The notes: generated from the letters alone by a model not told the origin. Shown: positions 27,201-42,010, counted from the first letter of the stretch. The stretch is 64,000 nt of DNA from Rhynchonema sp. JSB1_4 (GCA_030248065.1 JASAMV010004131.1:1-64000), one strand, 5' to 3'. Program-made: numbers and translations.

Positions 27201-28789
27201 TTCGCCTTGGTCGTTCAGGATTGGGGGTCGATAAATAATACGATTTGTCTGTGTGAAATCGGTAACCGTGCCGCTGTAGATCGACCCCAGATTGCCGGGG
27301 TTGCCATGCTCTGCGATGGTGGGGTAGGGATGGGAGAATAATTTATTTTGAGAAAAAAACAACAACAAACTTTTATTTGCGTTCACTCACCAACCCAGAC
27401 GGCCGTGGCGTTGTCGTCCGGATTCACCGCGCAAATTGCAGCGCCGTTCAGACCCTCGGTGATTGGCGATAGATTGGAACTCTAAAAACTCAGATTTAGT
27501 TATTTTCTTCAGAATCATACAGGATAAAGAGACTAAATCACTCGTGGTCTTCACTCACGTCCAATACGCTGACTTGTGGACTGAACGCATTTGTGCCACA
27601 AACGTACAGCGAGCCATCGGCACGCTTGAACATTACCCGTATGTGATTTTGGCATTGGAAATCCTGCAAATTTGTGTGTTGATCATCTAATTGATTGTTT
27701 TTAAAAGGCAGAATTTGCAGATGAAACCTTTCCTACCGGTTCACGACTGCGGTACGCACATCGCGCCAAGGCCTCGCCCGTTGGCAGTGACTCGCGAGAG
27801 GCAAACTGGAAACAAGGATTACATTTCTCATTGTCCATGTGTATTGCTTTTCTGTCTTGCTTGGTCCCCAAATAATCTAGCTTGAATTTTTCTGTGTCCC
27901 ACAAGCAAGATAATAGCCAAGTGTTGCTTATTCTCAGGTGCGCTACCGAGCCGACCATAAAGCCTACACATGATAAATGGCCCTTTCTTTTCTGCCAGGC
28001 TTTTATGCCCGCAGTCTTCGTCTTGCGAAGCTTGCATGAATGTCTTCGTGAAGGTTTTTATGTTTGTAACCTATAATTGTGCTAAGGCTGGACTCTAAAA
28101 CTGCTATTTTGGGCAGTTTTGATTTTCAATCCCGCTGACATTGCCATCCAATGTATCACCGAAAATTCCATCCCACACCTAACTTTCTCTATCAAAATGT
28201 GCGTGGAAAGGACAATTTCGAGCGGCGTACACACCTATACAAAACTGATTGGTTGATGATTCATAATGTTCGCTTGAACGAGTTTGCATTCAGCGGGTGC
28301 ATGCAGCAGGTGCACAAATTTTACAAATAAAAGGTCTGGGACGCACAAAGATACACATGTGCGCATCATTACGCATTTTGAATTCAAGTGCTCGGTGGCT
28401 GATGATGAGTTCCCTTGTTGACTAATTGAGTGTGAATTATTTGGTTACGATAGACATTCATTCTGATGCGACGCGACTAAAATCGAAATCGTCCCGTGGC
28501 AGTTTTCACGCAAGTAACGAAGTTATGTAAAACTTTAGCGTAAAGTGGCAAAGTTATCAGAAATTGTATTGAACTTACGAAAGCTCGATTTTCCGTGTCG
28601 TTGATGTTGAACATCCACAGGCGGTACATGTGGTTCCTAAAATGAATTAAAAAGAGAAAATGACAACGTTGAAAGTAAACGAAGAGAGAAAATGGTATAA
28701 AACTCACATTGCACCAACGTAGAGCGAGTTTGACTGTTCGTCCAGTGTCAGCATACGGTAGTACTGTAGACCTCGACTGAACTGGTTGT
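24281..28789 (-). CDS. mab-20: Semaphorin-2a/MAB-20-like secreted guidance protein (5' end missing), 18 exons seen
   Basis: Secreted semaphorin; MAB-20 acts through plexin in epidermal cell sorting and axon guidance. Exons in transcript order: 28708-28789, 28579-28636, 27737-27805, 27559-27663, 27391-27481, 27149-27310, 26859-26980, 26667-26775, 26457-26572, 26268-26375, 25684-25876, 25472-25614, 25239-25405, 25031-25167, 24878-24963, 24732-24810, 24422-24540, 24281-24361, all in phase, about 674 residues. Sema-domain marks are [68 protein letters not shown] and FVKSHLLMD. Then come a PSI domain ([18 protein letters not shown]), one Ig domain (TVHLLC...YECRL) and the class-2 tail [19 protein letters not shown] with a basic end and no membrane segment. 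The first exon begins in phase 1, so the signal peptide and N terminus lie upstream; I could not find them. Confidence 0.93.
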
Positions 28790-31700
28790 CTGTAATGAGA
28801 GAAAGTACTGTAGCACTCCAACATAGTGTCAAGTCAACTGTTGTGTCCAGTGTGGTCCCCGTGTTTTTGTGGCGGCAACTATTGGATCGCTCATTTTAAA
28901 CGGTGCCTGCAACACCCCGGTAAGGTATTCCAACTTCAATCTCTTTCCCGAACATCGATCAACCGAGTCCCAGTCAGCCACTAGCAGCTGTCAATCAAAC
29001 GAGCGTGCGTTGATGGAAAACGCGCAATCGTGATGATGCGAAATGAACACTTGCGCAATCACTGGCTGCATTACTAATGCGAGAACTGTCGGTTTATAGT
29101 ATCAGTGCCAACACCAAAGTTATTGGCAGCGAATATCCGTCTCTCTGCCCAAGTCAAGCATCAGAACCGAAGCAGTCGCTGCAGCGTGGTATGAAGCTGA
29201 TGCGCTCCATGGTTATTATCCCCAGAGAGCTTCGACCACAACTTGGCTTGCGTGACCAGCAAATGTTCGGAATAACCACAATAACTGTGCGTATGGTCCG
29301 AGTCCGAGATACAGACCGGAGGCTAACCCCGGACCGACGATGTATCTCAATAATGTTTGCTGTAAAGAGCCGGGATGTTCCCCCACTCATACATGCACCA
29401 AAGCAGCGTGCATGCGATTATTGTGGGTCAAATCCATGTGCGTGGTGGTGGGATAATAAGGAAACGGGTTATGCAGTCGGGGTTGGGCCTTCCATTACCA
29501 CAGGTTTCCACTTGTGGACCCTATTATAGGCTTCAGCCATTGTCCATGTCAAGCGCGCCGCCTCTGCATATGGGACACGACAGGATACGAAACACATGCG
29601 CAAAGGACGCAACCCCAGTCGGGGGACTAAATCCGTTAATCTCAGATGTTTACTCCAGAAGCACACACAGCTCTAGCGCTTGTTATGCACATGACCGAAC
29701 GCACAAATTACAATGTTACTACGTGGTACACGTATTGTAGTAACGATGCACGGCATATTGTAATTGAATTATGGAATTTATGCAGCCACAGACCATGTTT
29801 AGATGCTACCGCGTGCTGGTAAACAGCCCAGTGAGGAATCTGGATTTTGGGTACACCTGGATAGTGGCTAGAACAGGGGTTGGGAACCCAAAAATTGAAG
29901 ATTTTCTATTTGCAAGTTGAAAAACACAGCGGCAGCTTTTGCAAATGACAGCCGATTGACTTGATGCTCAAGGCATGCTTCTGGAGATGCACAGATTTAC
30001 ATGCTTCTTTCACGGCTACTCTGATTGGTATTGTTGTTGCTTTCGGCTGACGGTGGGACTCTAATTGGGCATGCAGCCATGCGGATGAAATTTGGTACCA
30101 GGTTGAATGAAGCACTGTTGCTGCATGTGCCATTTTGGATGCCAAACAAATAAGCAAAAACACAATTCTAACACCAACCGTATTGAACATCGATAATTGG
30201 TGCGGCCGGCTCCAGGGCCAAACTGCCGATGGCGCAGCATAATGATATAATCGTAAGGTAATCTATTAAGGATGTCATGGTCAGATTTTGGATTAATCCA
30301 CAGACGTTGTTTAAAAATTATTTGCGCTCAACCATTTTCGAAGCTCTGCTGTCGGGATGGCATTTTGTGCAAGTGGTTTGCTTTCTGAAAAAAATGATCA
30401 AAATTATGAAATCTAGAGCAAAGTTAGATGGATCGGCGCCGAGTCGTATTTTGTCTAAAAATATGTGTCACACAGACGAATGTTGGAGAGAGACCCCAAA
30501 TTTTTTTAACAGCCAAATTGTTCGCAAACACAAACCATGTTATTTTCAATGGAAGAACATGATTGCACGTTAGGTTTATACACATGTAATTCGACTTTTT
30601 ATGTCGTTTTCTAGGCTTGTTCAAACACCGGAAATAACAATAAAATGGAAATGTAATATAATGAAAATACAACAGATGCACAGACAGGGTTTCCGTTTTT
30701 CGCGAACTGCAGGCGTAGCTATGTATGCAGCCAGACAACAAAGTGACCTTGTCACCGACCCTTCAACAGATCAAAAAAATGAAAACAAGCCCTCAAATAT
30801 AATAATACAAAAAAATTCGCCAAAATCACATAACAACTGCGACTCTGCTCAAAGGTATACGTACGAAATTGGATAGAAAAATCAAGTTGTCAATATATAC
30901 ATACAGTATGTACCTATGTACAGTATGTGTGTGTATTTTTATTTATGCGCTCGTTGTGCCTGTATGCCTCTCGATAAAAAGGAAATTCACCACGAGGAGA
31001 GGACAACCATGAAAGAAAGTAAGAACACTCGAATGCATGAGTCAAGAAAAGAGGAAGATCTTGTTTTATGGATTGTTGTTGTAACACATGCATCAATGCA
31101 TGAAGGATGTTCATGTTCGTATTTTATTCTCGCTTGGATTTTATTGGGTGCCTTAACTGTGGCAGACCAGGAAGAATATGGCACTCTTAGCCCACAGAAG
31201 AACCTTCTCATAGCGTTTTTCGTTGCGTGTTGACAAAAACAAACCGCAACAAAAACGGGATAGAGATAGGCTAGAGTACGTTAGTGATTATTTATTATAT
31301 GGTGACTGAGGCAGTAGAAGGCACACCATATGCTCTGCACTCCAGTGCAATACCATAAGCAAATATACAACCAACGTGTATGGACATTCAGAATTGGGTA
31401 CAGGTAGGGATAGAGTGAAAGCACAAGGCCACAACCAATGAATGTATGAAATCTGCGGTCAATCTGGGCCTGGGGCAACGGGGAAGTTCGGACATCAAAA
31501 TGTTTGCTTTGCGAATTGTGAGTGTAACAGAGATTTCAAACTCGTTTAGTAACATACAATAGGTACTATGTATTTAGAGCATTGCAGGACTAACAGTTTG
31601 GTGTGGTTCAGTTAAACAACATTCTGAAAATTATTCCGAATCCGCCCAGCTCTCAATAGACACGCGACCAAAAATAATCTCCCTCCAAATAATCCACTGG

Positions 31701-34700
31701 GGGTCACCTGTGCTATTCAATTCGCATTCTACTGGCTGTTTAGGACAACATTCAGATGTTGGGTGCAATTCAGTTCACCATATTCAAATAGAAGCGTTAT
31801 GCCCTGAGATTTTCAAGCCGAAACGGTCCGCGAACAGCAGGCGGGAGTCCAAATGTATCTCAACGACTGCCTTTGTGGTCTTTTGGAACAATAAAAAGCA
31901 TCAAAGCACCATTACACGGCCGCTTGTAACGTCGAATGTAACAGTAACCTGCCATAGAGTGCCAAAATGACCGAACAGCCGCGTGCTCTGGTATTTGACT
32001 CGTGTCTGAGAGAGAGACAGAAAATGGGACAAAAATCAGGAAAAAGGAAGACGAGTGTTGAGCTTGAAGCCGAATAACAAACGTTACATATCCGAAAAAC
32101 GTAAAACAAGCTCACAAAAATACTTCAAATGTTCCAAATCCAAATTTTTTGTCTGGTTGCCTGATCTTTGACGAGAATCGAACAACTGTTATCATAAAAT
32201 GAGCGATTTTCGAGCCACCAACTTGCTGCTCTCATTTGTAACACAAAGTTGATTGTTCGGAATTGTCAGCCAGATATTGGGTGCTACAGGAATCGTCTCA
32301 AGCTTTTAAATGCGCTTCAGACGGATTGGGCACTACAAAGCTCCGATGTTACAGTCTGAAGTCATTTTTCCAACCCGGTGTGGTCGGGTGCACCAAACTA
32401 ATGTCGGCTGCCACAAAGTGTGTATATGACAATTAGACATTCGCAGAATAAGCAAAGAGAAAAAACAACGATCCAAAACAAATCTCAGCCAAACAGGAGT
32501 GTGCGCAGCTGTTGGTGACGCGTCTAGCCTGATGTTGTCTTTGGAACAAGTGGTCCAAGCGGACTCTGGCCACTCACACAGATGGACGGTGCATCAGGTC
32601 ATCATCTGTGCTGCGTGGGCTTCGGTAACAGACCTATAAGTTCAGGATACCCCAGACTTTGGAATGTATTGGGCTCCTTGTCCTTTATACGCGAACTATG
32701 TAGGAAAGCGTTGAAAAATACAGTCGGTGAGGTTCAGCCCAACAGGAGAAAATACGTTTTTTATTTTTCTGGGGTTTGTGCCGGCCCAGTATATGACACA
32801 AAGGAAGTGTGTATGCATAGATCTTCTGCTGAACAATTGGGAAATCCAAAATCAGATTACGCTAACGAGGCAACTTTTTGCAATAAGAATGGAGCCAAAT
32901 TTCTGAGTCACCACACACGCGCACATGCCCTGGCAACCGGAAGTTTAGTCATTCTGTTGTCGCTACAAAGAGAGCGTCATGGGGGTTGCTAATCAAGATT
33001 GACTGTCCTTTCAAACAAAACGCTGGTCTTTAAGCCATAGCAATGATAACATTTTTCAAACGAACAAAATAACGAACACTCATGTCAGTCTTTAACGACT
33101 GAAAAACTCCGCCCACTTCTGTCGGTTGACCCAAATCAGTGCTCAGCCCATTTAGAAAGGATGGGCTTGGGTTGGGTGTCCAGAAGAGGCCAAGCCTCAT
33201 TAGCTGGACAGACTGGGTTGGCAAATAATGGGGTTCGCAGTTGTACGCAAGATGATCTTGAGAAAATTTCGCATTTCGGATCTTTTGGGAACAATTTGCA
33301 GCCAATTTTACTGCTCGACAGAGCTCTATTTTACATATGTTGCTGAAAAAACTGGACACAAAGGAAATTTATCATAACAGAGCAAAGACGACCTGATGTT
33401 CATCAGAAAAAAACACGAAAAAACCACTGCTTGGTCCACCATTAGAAAGGCACAAAAAGGGAGAAACATGCGACTGAGGCAGCGAGTGCGGAACACGCCC
33501 ATTAGCCGCTGAATGACTAATTGCGCAGCGAAAATGGAGATGACATGCGTTCTCGAAAGCATCAAGAGTCAGGGTGTCTCGTTGCGGGGTACTGCTTGTA
33601 AAACACAGAACCACTAATAAGAGAGTACTGAAGAACAACCCATGGCATGGCTCCTTGATCTAAAAAGCATCTTGGTTGCTGCACGCTGGCAAGCAAAGAA
33701 CATCTCTTTCAATAGAAACACGAACATGCGTGCGGTGGCTTTGAGCGTCATTTCGGAAGTCATTTTTCTTCAACATCACGGAATAGAAAAAAGGTTCCGG
33801 ACTGTTCGTTTTGTTGATGAAGATGCACCAACAAGTACATACACTGTGCAAACAGACAGTTGGATCGGAAAGTTTTCGAATGACTTTGTGAGACAGAAAT
33901 TGAACAGATGTACATACGAACAGTGTAGTTGCTTTGCTGGTCGGATTTGGAATCCATGATGCAAAGTCCATATTCTCAGTGCCTGGTACGCTGATGAGTT
34001 CATGCCTCAAAATCCGACTCGAACAGCATCGTCTGGCTCTATATTTACAACTCAAATGATGTAAGCACTTGGGTGGCGTGAGATGTGATTTCAAAATTCT
34101 CGAGTACAAATCGCATAAAGTGGCAAAATCTATCTTTGAGATTCAGAATCCAAAAACCAGTGTGTACGAAACTGCACACTCAATGCAAAATGCACACACA
34201 AGCTGATCGCTTCAGCTCTTGCAAATACGGAACAAGTCTAATTGAATTGCTGTCCAAAACTGCAAATATACACACACAAAGCTGAATAGATGGTTAAATT
34301 TGGGGTTCCACGCCCCCGAAAATCTGAAAAGATAATGGCCGTTTCTTGGGCGGCATCCGGTCTCTAGGACTAGAACGGGGTACGGAACCCAACGAAGATT
34401 TCGCAGTTGCGAACAAGCATATGTAACAACCTTGGACAAAGAATATTGGCACACAAATCGCTGATGTTGAATCAAGCTCCTGACCTCTCTTGGGCAAATG
34501 CCATGGGCACGAAGTTTTTTCCATGTGATGAGTGCTGGAAATCGATGCAAGTTTATTTTTGTCGAGTACATGGTGTGCAAACTTGGCTCGTCCTGTTAAA
34601 CACGACAAGCAAAAAACATCTAATAAAAACGCAAGAATGCAATAAACACGCAATCAAGTCGCCAGCACGAGATTACTAAATAATACAAAAGATTGCCAGT

Positions 34701-37700
34701 AAACTTCATCTAGCCGTGCCGGGCAGCGGTTGTCTAATTTACCCACAAGCTTTCTTATCTCTGATATCTGGCGAGTTTTGCTTGTGGTTGGGGTTTATGA
34801 GAACTCAAAAACGACTACATGTACAGCTCTGGCAATAGGGCAATATGAAAAGTTTCATATGCCACCGTATTGTCTGATCAGAAGTTTTCGGGAACCAGAA
34901 ACCAGACCACAAAGTTGGGCACGTAGATTTTTGAGTATTAGGGAGGACCTTGGACGTGGACAATCTTGCATAAAATGGGGGCTCATGACAGTTAACAAGA
35001 AAAGAATTTCTCGAAATAAAAGAACGCACGCTTTTGCCCCCTGAGGCACGATAAAGACACATTTTCACACACCATAGATAACCGCGGGGTCCAGCGCCGT
35101 ATACAAAACGGAAACTTTTTTATTTCGGCGCCGCAGCCTCATTTTAACGCTTGAGAACTATAGTAATGGTTGCTGTATGATGAAAAGTTTCTGGGTACCG
35201 TTTAATGCTTCGAACGCTCGCGCACATACTTTAGATGAGAACTGTACTCGATAAATTGCGAACAGTTTGAAGTTTTGGAACCACTTGGTTTACACTCGTT
35301 TGAGAAGCAAAACTTTTCTCAAGACATTGGTCTTCTGTAACGTTCGAGCAAATATGTGGAAAACATAAAACATGAGTTGAGATTCGTAATGGGAGCCGTT
35401 GGGATGTTGCGGCGACAGCGCGAAGAGAGATCACCAGGTGGGCCCACAAATGTTAGAAGTTTACGGAATAAAATAAAGACGAGAAATAGAGCACAATTAA
35501 ACGACTTTATCTGCGCGACGCTCACAGATCGTTAGTTGTTGGATGCTAGCGGCGTCAAAAACACGACCGTAAAAATGTCAAATTGTTCCGTCCTGTTCAC
35601 ATCGAGTTTTTGGGCACAACTATTTCTTATGACACCGACTACTCCTGAGACCTAATTTTTAGCCGAAGGGAAACTTTCTTCGTCTGTGTAGCCTGGAAAC
35701 TTCGACCAGTGGCGTTGCGTAAATCTAACATCAATGGAAATCAAATTTCACATCTGCTCGCTTACTCAAGCGACTGTGCCAGCCCACGGACTATTTAGGC
35801 GACTAAAATGCTCCTCGCCGCACAAAGTGTTACGGTCACAGACAGTAAATGTGCGAAAACTTCTATAATATGTCGGCCACATTGACTCTGTGGTTCCGTT
35901 CAGGGTGTGAAAAAGCACGTCAAAGGGCTTAGTTGCTCCGCTGATGGCTTACTCCAGCGCAGCGCATTAGTCCACTTGACGTGGTGGAGCCTTTCAGTGT
36001 GGGTGCTGTTGGTGCAGACGCCTGGGAACACGTTTGGAGCATTTCAACTGGAACTCAACAATTCTCCATCAGCTGCACTCTGCACTTACTCAACCGCTAA
36101 AAGGAAGCGTCAGTAGTAACACCTGCCGACCCAGCGTTTGACATTTGGCACATTGTTGGCAATTGACATTACTGCCTCCTGGTTGGAAAAAGGTGTCGGT
36201 TTTGGCAATAGCTTTGCTTTTATGAACTCACAAATATACTTACAGAATGCTTTCGATTGTTTGGAAAATGCATTTTTTGTCAGAATGATCTGAACACGAA
36301 CGGCGCAATTTTTGTGAGTAAAAAAATTGCTGTGGTTTCAAAAGAAGAATGAGGTTACACTCTCGAAACCGAACAAAAGCAACATTTCCTCAACGAATGG
36401 GATTTCTATGTTTGTGTATATTTCCGTCTCCTCACGGTGGAAAATTTGCAAATACAAAATCAGACCAGACCCCTTGTGTGTATAACAAAGTGTAACATGA
36501 TACCCTTTATTGCGCTGAAGTTCCACACAGCTGCAAATAAGCCTAATGGACGACAAACAAAACTGAAATAGATTCGTCAACAAATTCTTTGGCACAGTGA
36601 CAGTTTTCGAACCTACACAACGCACTTTATTGGTCCCAAGCATTTGACGCAACTAACGACATAGATCATTTGCAATGAAATATAAAATGTGAGAAATGCT
36701 GCTGTACAGTATAACGTGCGCGCCATGCCTCAGTGCAAAACGATGAGAAAGTATTAAACCGGACAGATATAAGATTGTCCCTCTGTCAGCCTCGTGCTAC
36801 TGTAGAGTGAAAACAATAAATTTATGACAGAAATACTCAAATTTAGAAAGCTGGAAGCATATTGTAGGTACAGTTGAAACCTTGGCAAGGGAATGTTTCA
36901 TGTCATGAACAATGTGGACCTCATTCTTCGGTTACGGAAAACAGTTTTATGACGTGTGATGTTAACGGTTGATCTTTCATCTCACAAAGGGAAAGCAAAC
37001 TTGCCAATCTCTCCAATTTTCAGAGCGATCATCAGTTCATTCCAACAAAGTTATGACATAATCAGGTCAGAATCTACTCGTCTGTGAACACATCGACAAA
37101 ACTGCACACCGCAATTTGCCGTGATCCGGCGTTATAATATCACCCACATAAATTCTCGCTAAAAACTTTGATTGCAACCAAAGCCAAAGTTAAGAAAGTC
37201 GTGATAATCAATTTAGCGCGCCCGCCTATTCTAAAACTTCGTTAGTATGTCGTTTATTTCCAAGGTCTCGGAAATCTGAGCCCAAACCACAGGCCAACAA
37301 ACATACATCTAACGGTCTGTTTGTTTTCAAGTGTCGTGCCAGCAGTGACTAATTTTATTATACGTATGAGCGGCTTCGTAGACATTTGAGTCGCCACAGC
37401 TGGGTATGCAATGCACGAGCTCCATGAATACCCTTCCCATACCGATGTCATGTGAGGTTTTTGGGTACAAAACTACTCAGTCGTTTCAGTTCTTATAGTT
37501 CACGATATATACGAATTATATGATGCAAGACCAAATACACATACACAAATATGGTAATAACTTTTCGGTTTTGCCGAATGCGGCCGACACCCATTCGACA
37601 CAAAATGACATGTACTAGATAAATAAATAAATATCGTCGTAGTATCTATATCTCTGACGACAGCCGACTCTCACGGTCACAGATGCTGAGCACCCGCAAA

Positions 37701-38980
37701 ACGGTGCGCGAATTCAAGGTGAAACTGATACATGGAACACTTTGGGACTACGATGATATGCGACCAAAATGCTGGAGCGATAGGCTAATTGTGTGAAATA
37801 CTGTAGAACCTTGTGAAAACATAACAGTCGGCTGCAATGTATATTCCCGTATTCTTGGTTGCATGTGTGCCTTTGATTTCTTCAGCTACCAACGTCAAGT
37901 CAATCCACAAATTCTGACGCAAACCATCTGTCAAAAAAGCGCGACAAAAACAAATTCATATCATGCCGAAAAACACGCGCAGCAAGCACCTTGTGTGCTG
38001 TCATGGCGCATCACATGAAACCGCGGGTTATGACTTGGTTAGCGACAGTATTCGACTGAATTGGCAATTTTTTCATTTTTTATATTTTGTGTGCATTTGG
38101 CCGTTTAGGCTTGAAGGCCGAACAGGAAATATAGAAAAATTGAACTATGTGGAACAGGGATGAACCACCTTCCAATGTATATGTAGGTACATCTACGTAT
38201 TTGTGGCTTCTCTTTGCGACAGCAGCAATGCCGGAAGCTTTACCTTCACACACATGACTGAAGAAGACTGAGAGATTGTGCCGTTTGATGGGTTTTCAAG
38301 TTGATGAAATTGGGCTCCATACATGTGTTTACATTCTTCGTAACGTTTCAAGCGAAGGTCCTAGCATGCTCAAGAATTGGTTGAATACGTGTGGATTTGC
38401 TTGATTTGACCATGACCTGCGAATATGATATGCGTCCAGCGCTCGTTGACACGTTGTTATCACACATGACGCATGTGCACGGGGCATGACAACGCACGCG
38501 CTCTGGCCGCAAAAACGGCAGCAGATAAAACTGACAATAAAACCTAACGGCGTGTGAACAACGCTGTTTCATTCAGGCAGCGTGTCTTAATCAGAGACTT
38601 CGTTGTTTCTGTAATTTCGACCGGCGCGAAAGTTCCGCACCGTTCACCGGGTAGCAACGTTCACGCTGGTCAAAACCTAAGAAGCAACGAAATCGGAATA
38701 TTACCTACATATTTGACTCAAACCCCCCCCCAAACAACAGGCGATGGTCAGAAAAGTGCGCATCGGCAATATGTGTGGTACTGTACGTGTTTTGTCGGAC
38801 TCAGTTCAGTTGTCTACTTATTGCCTAATGCGGTCGCTGATACCCTTTGGTTGTACATAGAGTGGAAATGGTCATGACTTCAAACGTTTAGCTCAGGCCT
38901 TCACTGGCTTTATTCTTTTACTTGCTTTAGCACTGATTGCACAATGGCAACCAATTCGATCCCCAAAGTCTGGTACCACG
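28790..38980. other. Gene-poor region, no supportable gene
   Basis: About 10 kb without an exon I can defend. It presumably includes missing 5' exon(s) and the promoter of the semaphorin gene. One minus-strand frame starting at 30190 opens with a signal-peptide-like stretch (MFNTVGVRIVFLLICLASKM), but it does not join in a way I can support. ORFs elsewhere are short with no family resemblance. Base composition is even and AT-leaning, without the G/C tracts seen at both window ends. Confidence 0.5.
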
Positions 38981-39200
38981 GCTGCTTGGGTCTCGTCAGT
39001 TAGACGGACAGTCAGGGCTATCAGATGCTGCAGTCTCAGCACCAAACTCATGCGCCACAATTGCAAAAAATGTACGGACTTCAGTGCCTTGAGGGCAGCC
39101 GTAGACCTGGTGCTGATTTAGTCTGATGCTGAGACAGCACCATCATGCTGTTTCTGGGGCTGGCCCTGGCTGTCCGTCTAACTGACGAGACCCAGGCAGC
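38981..39200. mobile_element. Palindromic MITE-like element
   Basis: 220 bp element with long inverted ends: GCTGCTTGGGTCTCGTCAGT at the left and its near-complement ACTGACGAGACCCAGGCAGC at the right, matching further inward (GGACAG.CAGGGC). A diverged piece of one arm (CTGATGAGACCCAGGCAACC) is present at about 20895-20914, so it is a dispersed family. No target duplication is evident. Confidence 0.7.
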
Positions 39201-41640
39201 AGCGGTATTATTAGACTTTGGGTCGAAACCGCAACTCCACCATGCGTCATTAGCACCCCGTGCCCTCAAAGAACACTAGCTTATATACTTTTACCACCTT
39301 TGCCAGGTCTACGGTTGCGTTCAAGGCATTCAAGTCCGAATACACAAGTTACACGTATGTACATACATACCGCATAAGAAGAAAGGTTGCTATATACCGA
39401 GCTATCGACATCGACATTAGAAGTGCCAACAGCTCTCAAAATGTCTTCATTTTAAAAAGTCAACTCACAAAGAACGGCAAGGGAACCTTGGAGTTCATTC
39501 GGTTGAGTGTTGTTGAAATACGCACGATTGAAGTTTTCAAAAAGCGCACTAAAGGGAATGAACGATAATGTCGCTTAGCATTGCCATGCTATAGCTCCGA
39601 AATCATATGATTTCTTTGCTTGTTCTGGTTTGAACAGATTTGTACGTTTTGTTTTTTGCAGCCGCAAAACGATATCGATACTTTCTCAACCGACATCGTC
39701 TGTGGCATACGAACACGTTTACGCTGCAGGGCGTCACATGCAAAGACGAAATTCTCAGCCATTTTTGCCTGTCGTTAAACGGAATAATTTTATATTTGCC
39801 CTCCTCAGTTTTAATAGCATCGTCAATAATCTCGAAAGAAGACTGGCTAAATCAACCGTTGTCTCTTGTTTGGCTCTCAGTTCTGAGCCAACCTGTCGTG
39901 AGGTTCCTGTCTGACCACACACACCATTGCTCCGCATTTTGGGGGAAGAAATTATAAATCAAACTTGGTGATCGGTCTCAAAATGTCGAATGGGCTCGGA
40001 AAGGCCATGAAACATCAGACATGCTTCATAGTATAAAATACGGAATACATTTAGCGATCTTGTGCAAGTGGGTGACATGAAGAATTATCCAAGCACAATC
40101 TTTGAGTACCATCCACCAACATGCATGCAAATATGATGCAGTGCACCTCCAAATTAGGACCCCGATGATTACCCAGTCCAAGCAGACCAGCCTGGGGTCG
40201 GTAATGCGAACCCACATACCACGGATGGATTTCATGGTCTGATATTGATTGATGGTTAATCGTTGCGCAATCACCCCTGGGTCCGATGTAATTGTATCCC
40301 CCTTGAGGTGCGATTGTTTGCTTGCAGGCCGACACACACACACACACAAACTGCGGCTCACCAGCAGGGTCAACTGACCACGTACATATATGACAGTCTT
40401 TGCTTTTTTATTGGGTTCCTATCTCACTATCTATCAACATCGTGAAAGAGTATATTTTGGTTCGGTTCTATTTGGGAATCTCAAACCCAAATTTTGGAAC
40501 CGCCAGATGCATATACCTGAATTCGATTCCCAAGGGTGATATTGCACAAGCGAACTGCTGCTTGGTTTGTTGACCTTTGGTTTGGTACCTCTCTTGTGGT
40601 ACCTTGCTCAGGGCGCGGTTTGACCTCGCAATTGCTGGCTGCTGCTGGTTAGGTGGACCCTGGTTGGTCACAGAGGCCTGATAGAGACACCAAGAACGGT
40701 CGCAGCGTGCCAAAACGGTATACTGTACCTATTATACGCGTTTGTGTGTGTGACGTGGGAAAACATGGGACAAGAATTGTACTGAGGCGTTTCTTGTTTG
40801 CACTGCAGTAAGCGAAATGGTGACTTAGTTTCGTTCGTTTGAATGACAAAATCAGTTGGTTTTTTGACTTGGTATGCATAAGTTGGTCAGATATGCGCTC
40901 TGAAGGTTGTAATGCGCACGATGATGTGGTCGGTGCGGTCTGCAAGGCAATGAACCTGTATTGCTTGGTCATCATAACAAGCCAGAGTCTATTATGAACT
41001 AAACAGGTTGCATCTTATGTTGCTTCTATGGAACTTGTTTTCGATCATGGTACTCTTTGGCGCACGTTCATATCTTTCGGGGCACAACAACATGGCAGTT
41101 ACGCAAAGGTCGATCAAGTTGTAACCCCAGCCCTACTCGTTCCGAAATGCTGATGTAATCAAGTGCAGCCCAGTACTGGGGTCATTCATAAAACCACATC
41201 ATTAGCGATTCCCGGCTTTGACCCCGTTTATTTTCATTTTTTTTCGATTTGTTTTGACGTGTATTCGATTGAGTTTGATGATCAGCAGTTGCTTTTTAAT
41301 TTTGTCCAATGCTTCATTTTTTGATAAAGTGCCCCAGGCATAGTCTATGTTTCTGTTACAATGCCCATTAAAGTGCTCAGGGCTTAGGGGGACGAGCCGC
41401 GTGCGCCCCCCAAAACTTAGACGATTTTTGGACTTTTGCAGCGCACGGAGTGAAAATCCTATCCTGCGATTTAGGGTTCCTTCCTTTATTCTTGTGCTTT
41501 CCAAAGGTGCCGCTTCAAGAGCCAATTTGATCAAAGGAGGCTACTTCCCCTGTGCCCGGTCGATCCGCCGTTGCTGCACATATTCACTCAAATTGACGTT
41601 TGTGGGAAAAGTACCATCCTTCCCCAAAAAACTCAAGTTG
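39201..41640. other. Gene-poor region, nothing recognised
   Basis: No exon, RNA gene or repeat with clear borders is supported. A short (CA)n tract lies at about 40333. Confidence 0.5.
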
Positions 41641-41649
41641 TGCACGCAA

Positions 41650-42010
41650 CTTGAAGTGTTTCTGATATCATGCCCATCAGAAATGTTTCTGTTATCATGC
41701 CCATTGAAAGTGTTTCTGTTATCATGCCCATTGAAAATGTTTCTGTTATCATGCCCATGCCCGTTAGAAGTGTTTCTATTGTCATGCATGCCCATTGGAA
41801 GTGTTTCTGTCCTTATGCCCACTGGAAATATTTTCTTTATCATGCCCATGCCCATTGGAGTGCTGCTGTTATCATGCCCATTGGAGTGCTTCTGTGATCA
41901 TGCCCATTGTATGTGTTTCTGTTATCGTGCCCATTAGAAGTGTTAGTGTTTCTGTTATCATGCCCATTGAAAGGGTTTATATTATCATGCTCAGTGGAAG
42001 TATTTTTGTC
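41650..42010. repeat. Minisatellite, unit about 27 bp
   Basis: Tandem repeats of a unit like GTTTCTGTTATCATGCCCAT plus a variable GAAA-type ending, roughly a dozen diverged copies. Long open frames across it (such as repeated FLLSCPLK) are products of the repeat. Single pieces of the unit (GGGCATGATAACA) recur at about 43152 and 45333 in the opposite orientation. Confidence 0.85.

Noticed and set aside
29077..29529. 150-codon plus-strand ORF with CDYCGSNPCAWWW
   Set aside because: No family resemblance, no supporting splice context, and several competing frames on both strands. Treated as chance.
29906..30190. Minus-strand 94-codon frame with a signal-peptide-like start, a possible semaphorin first exon
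   Set aside because: The remainder does not resemble the semaphorin N terminus, and I found no donor giving the phase needed by the exon at 28789.
41347..41937. 196-codon ORF with repeated FLLSCPLK
   Set aside because: Produced by the 27 bp minisatellite, whose length is a multiple of three; no start context or homology.
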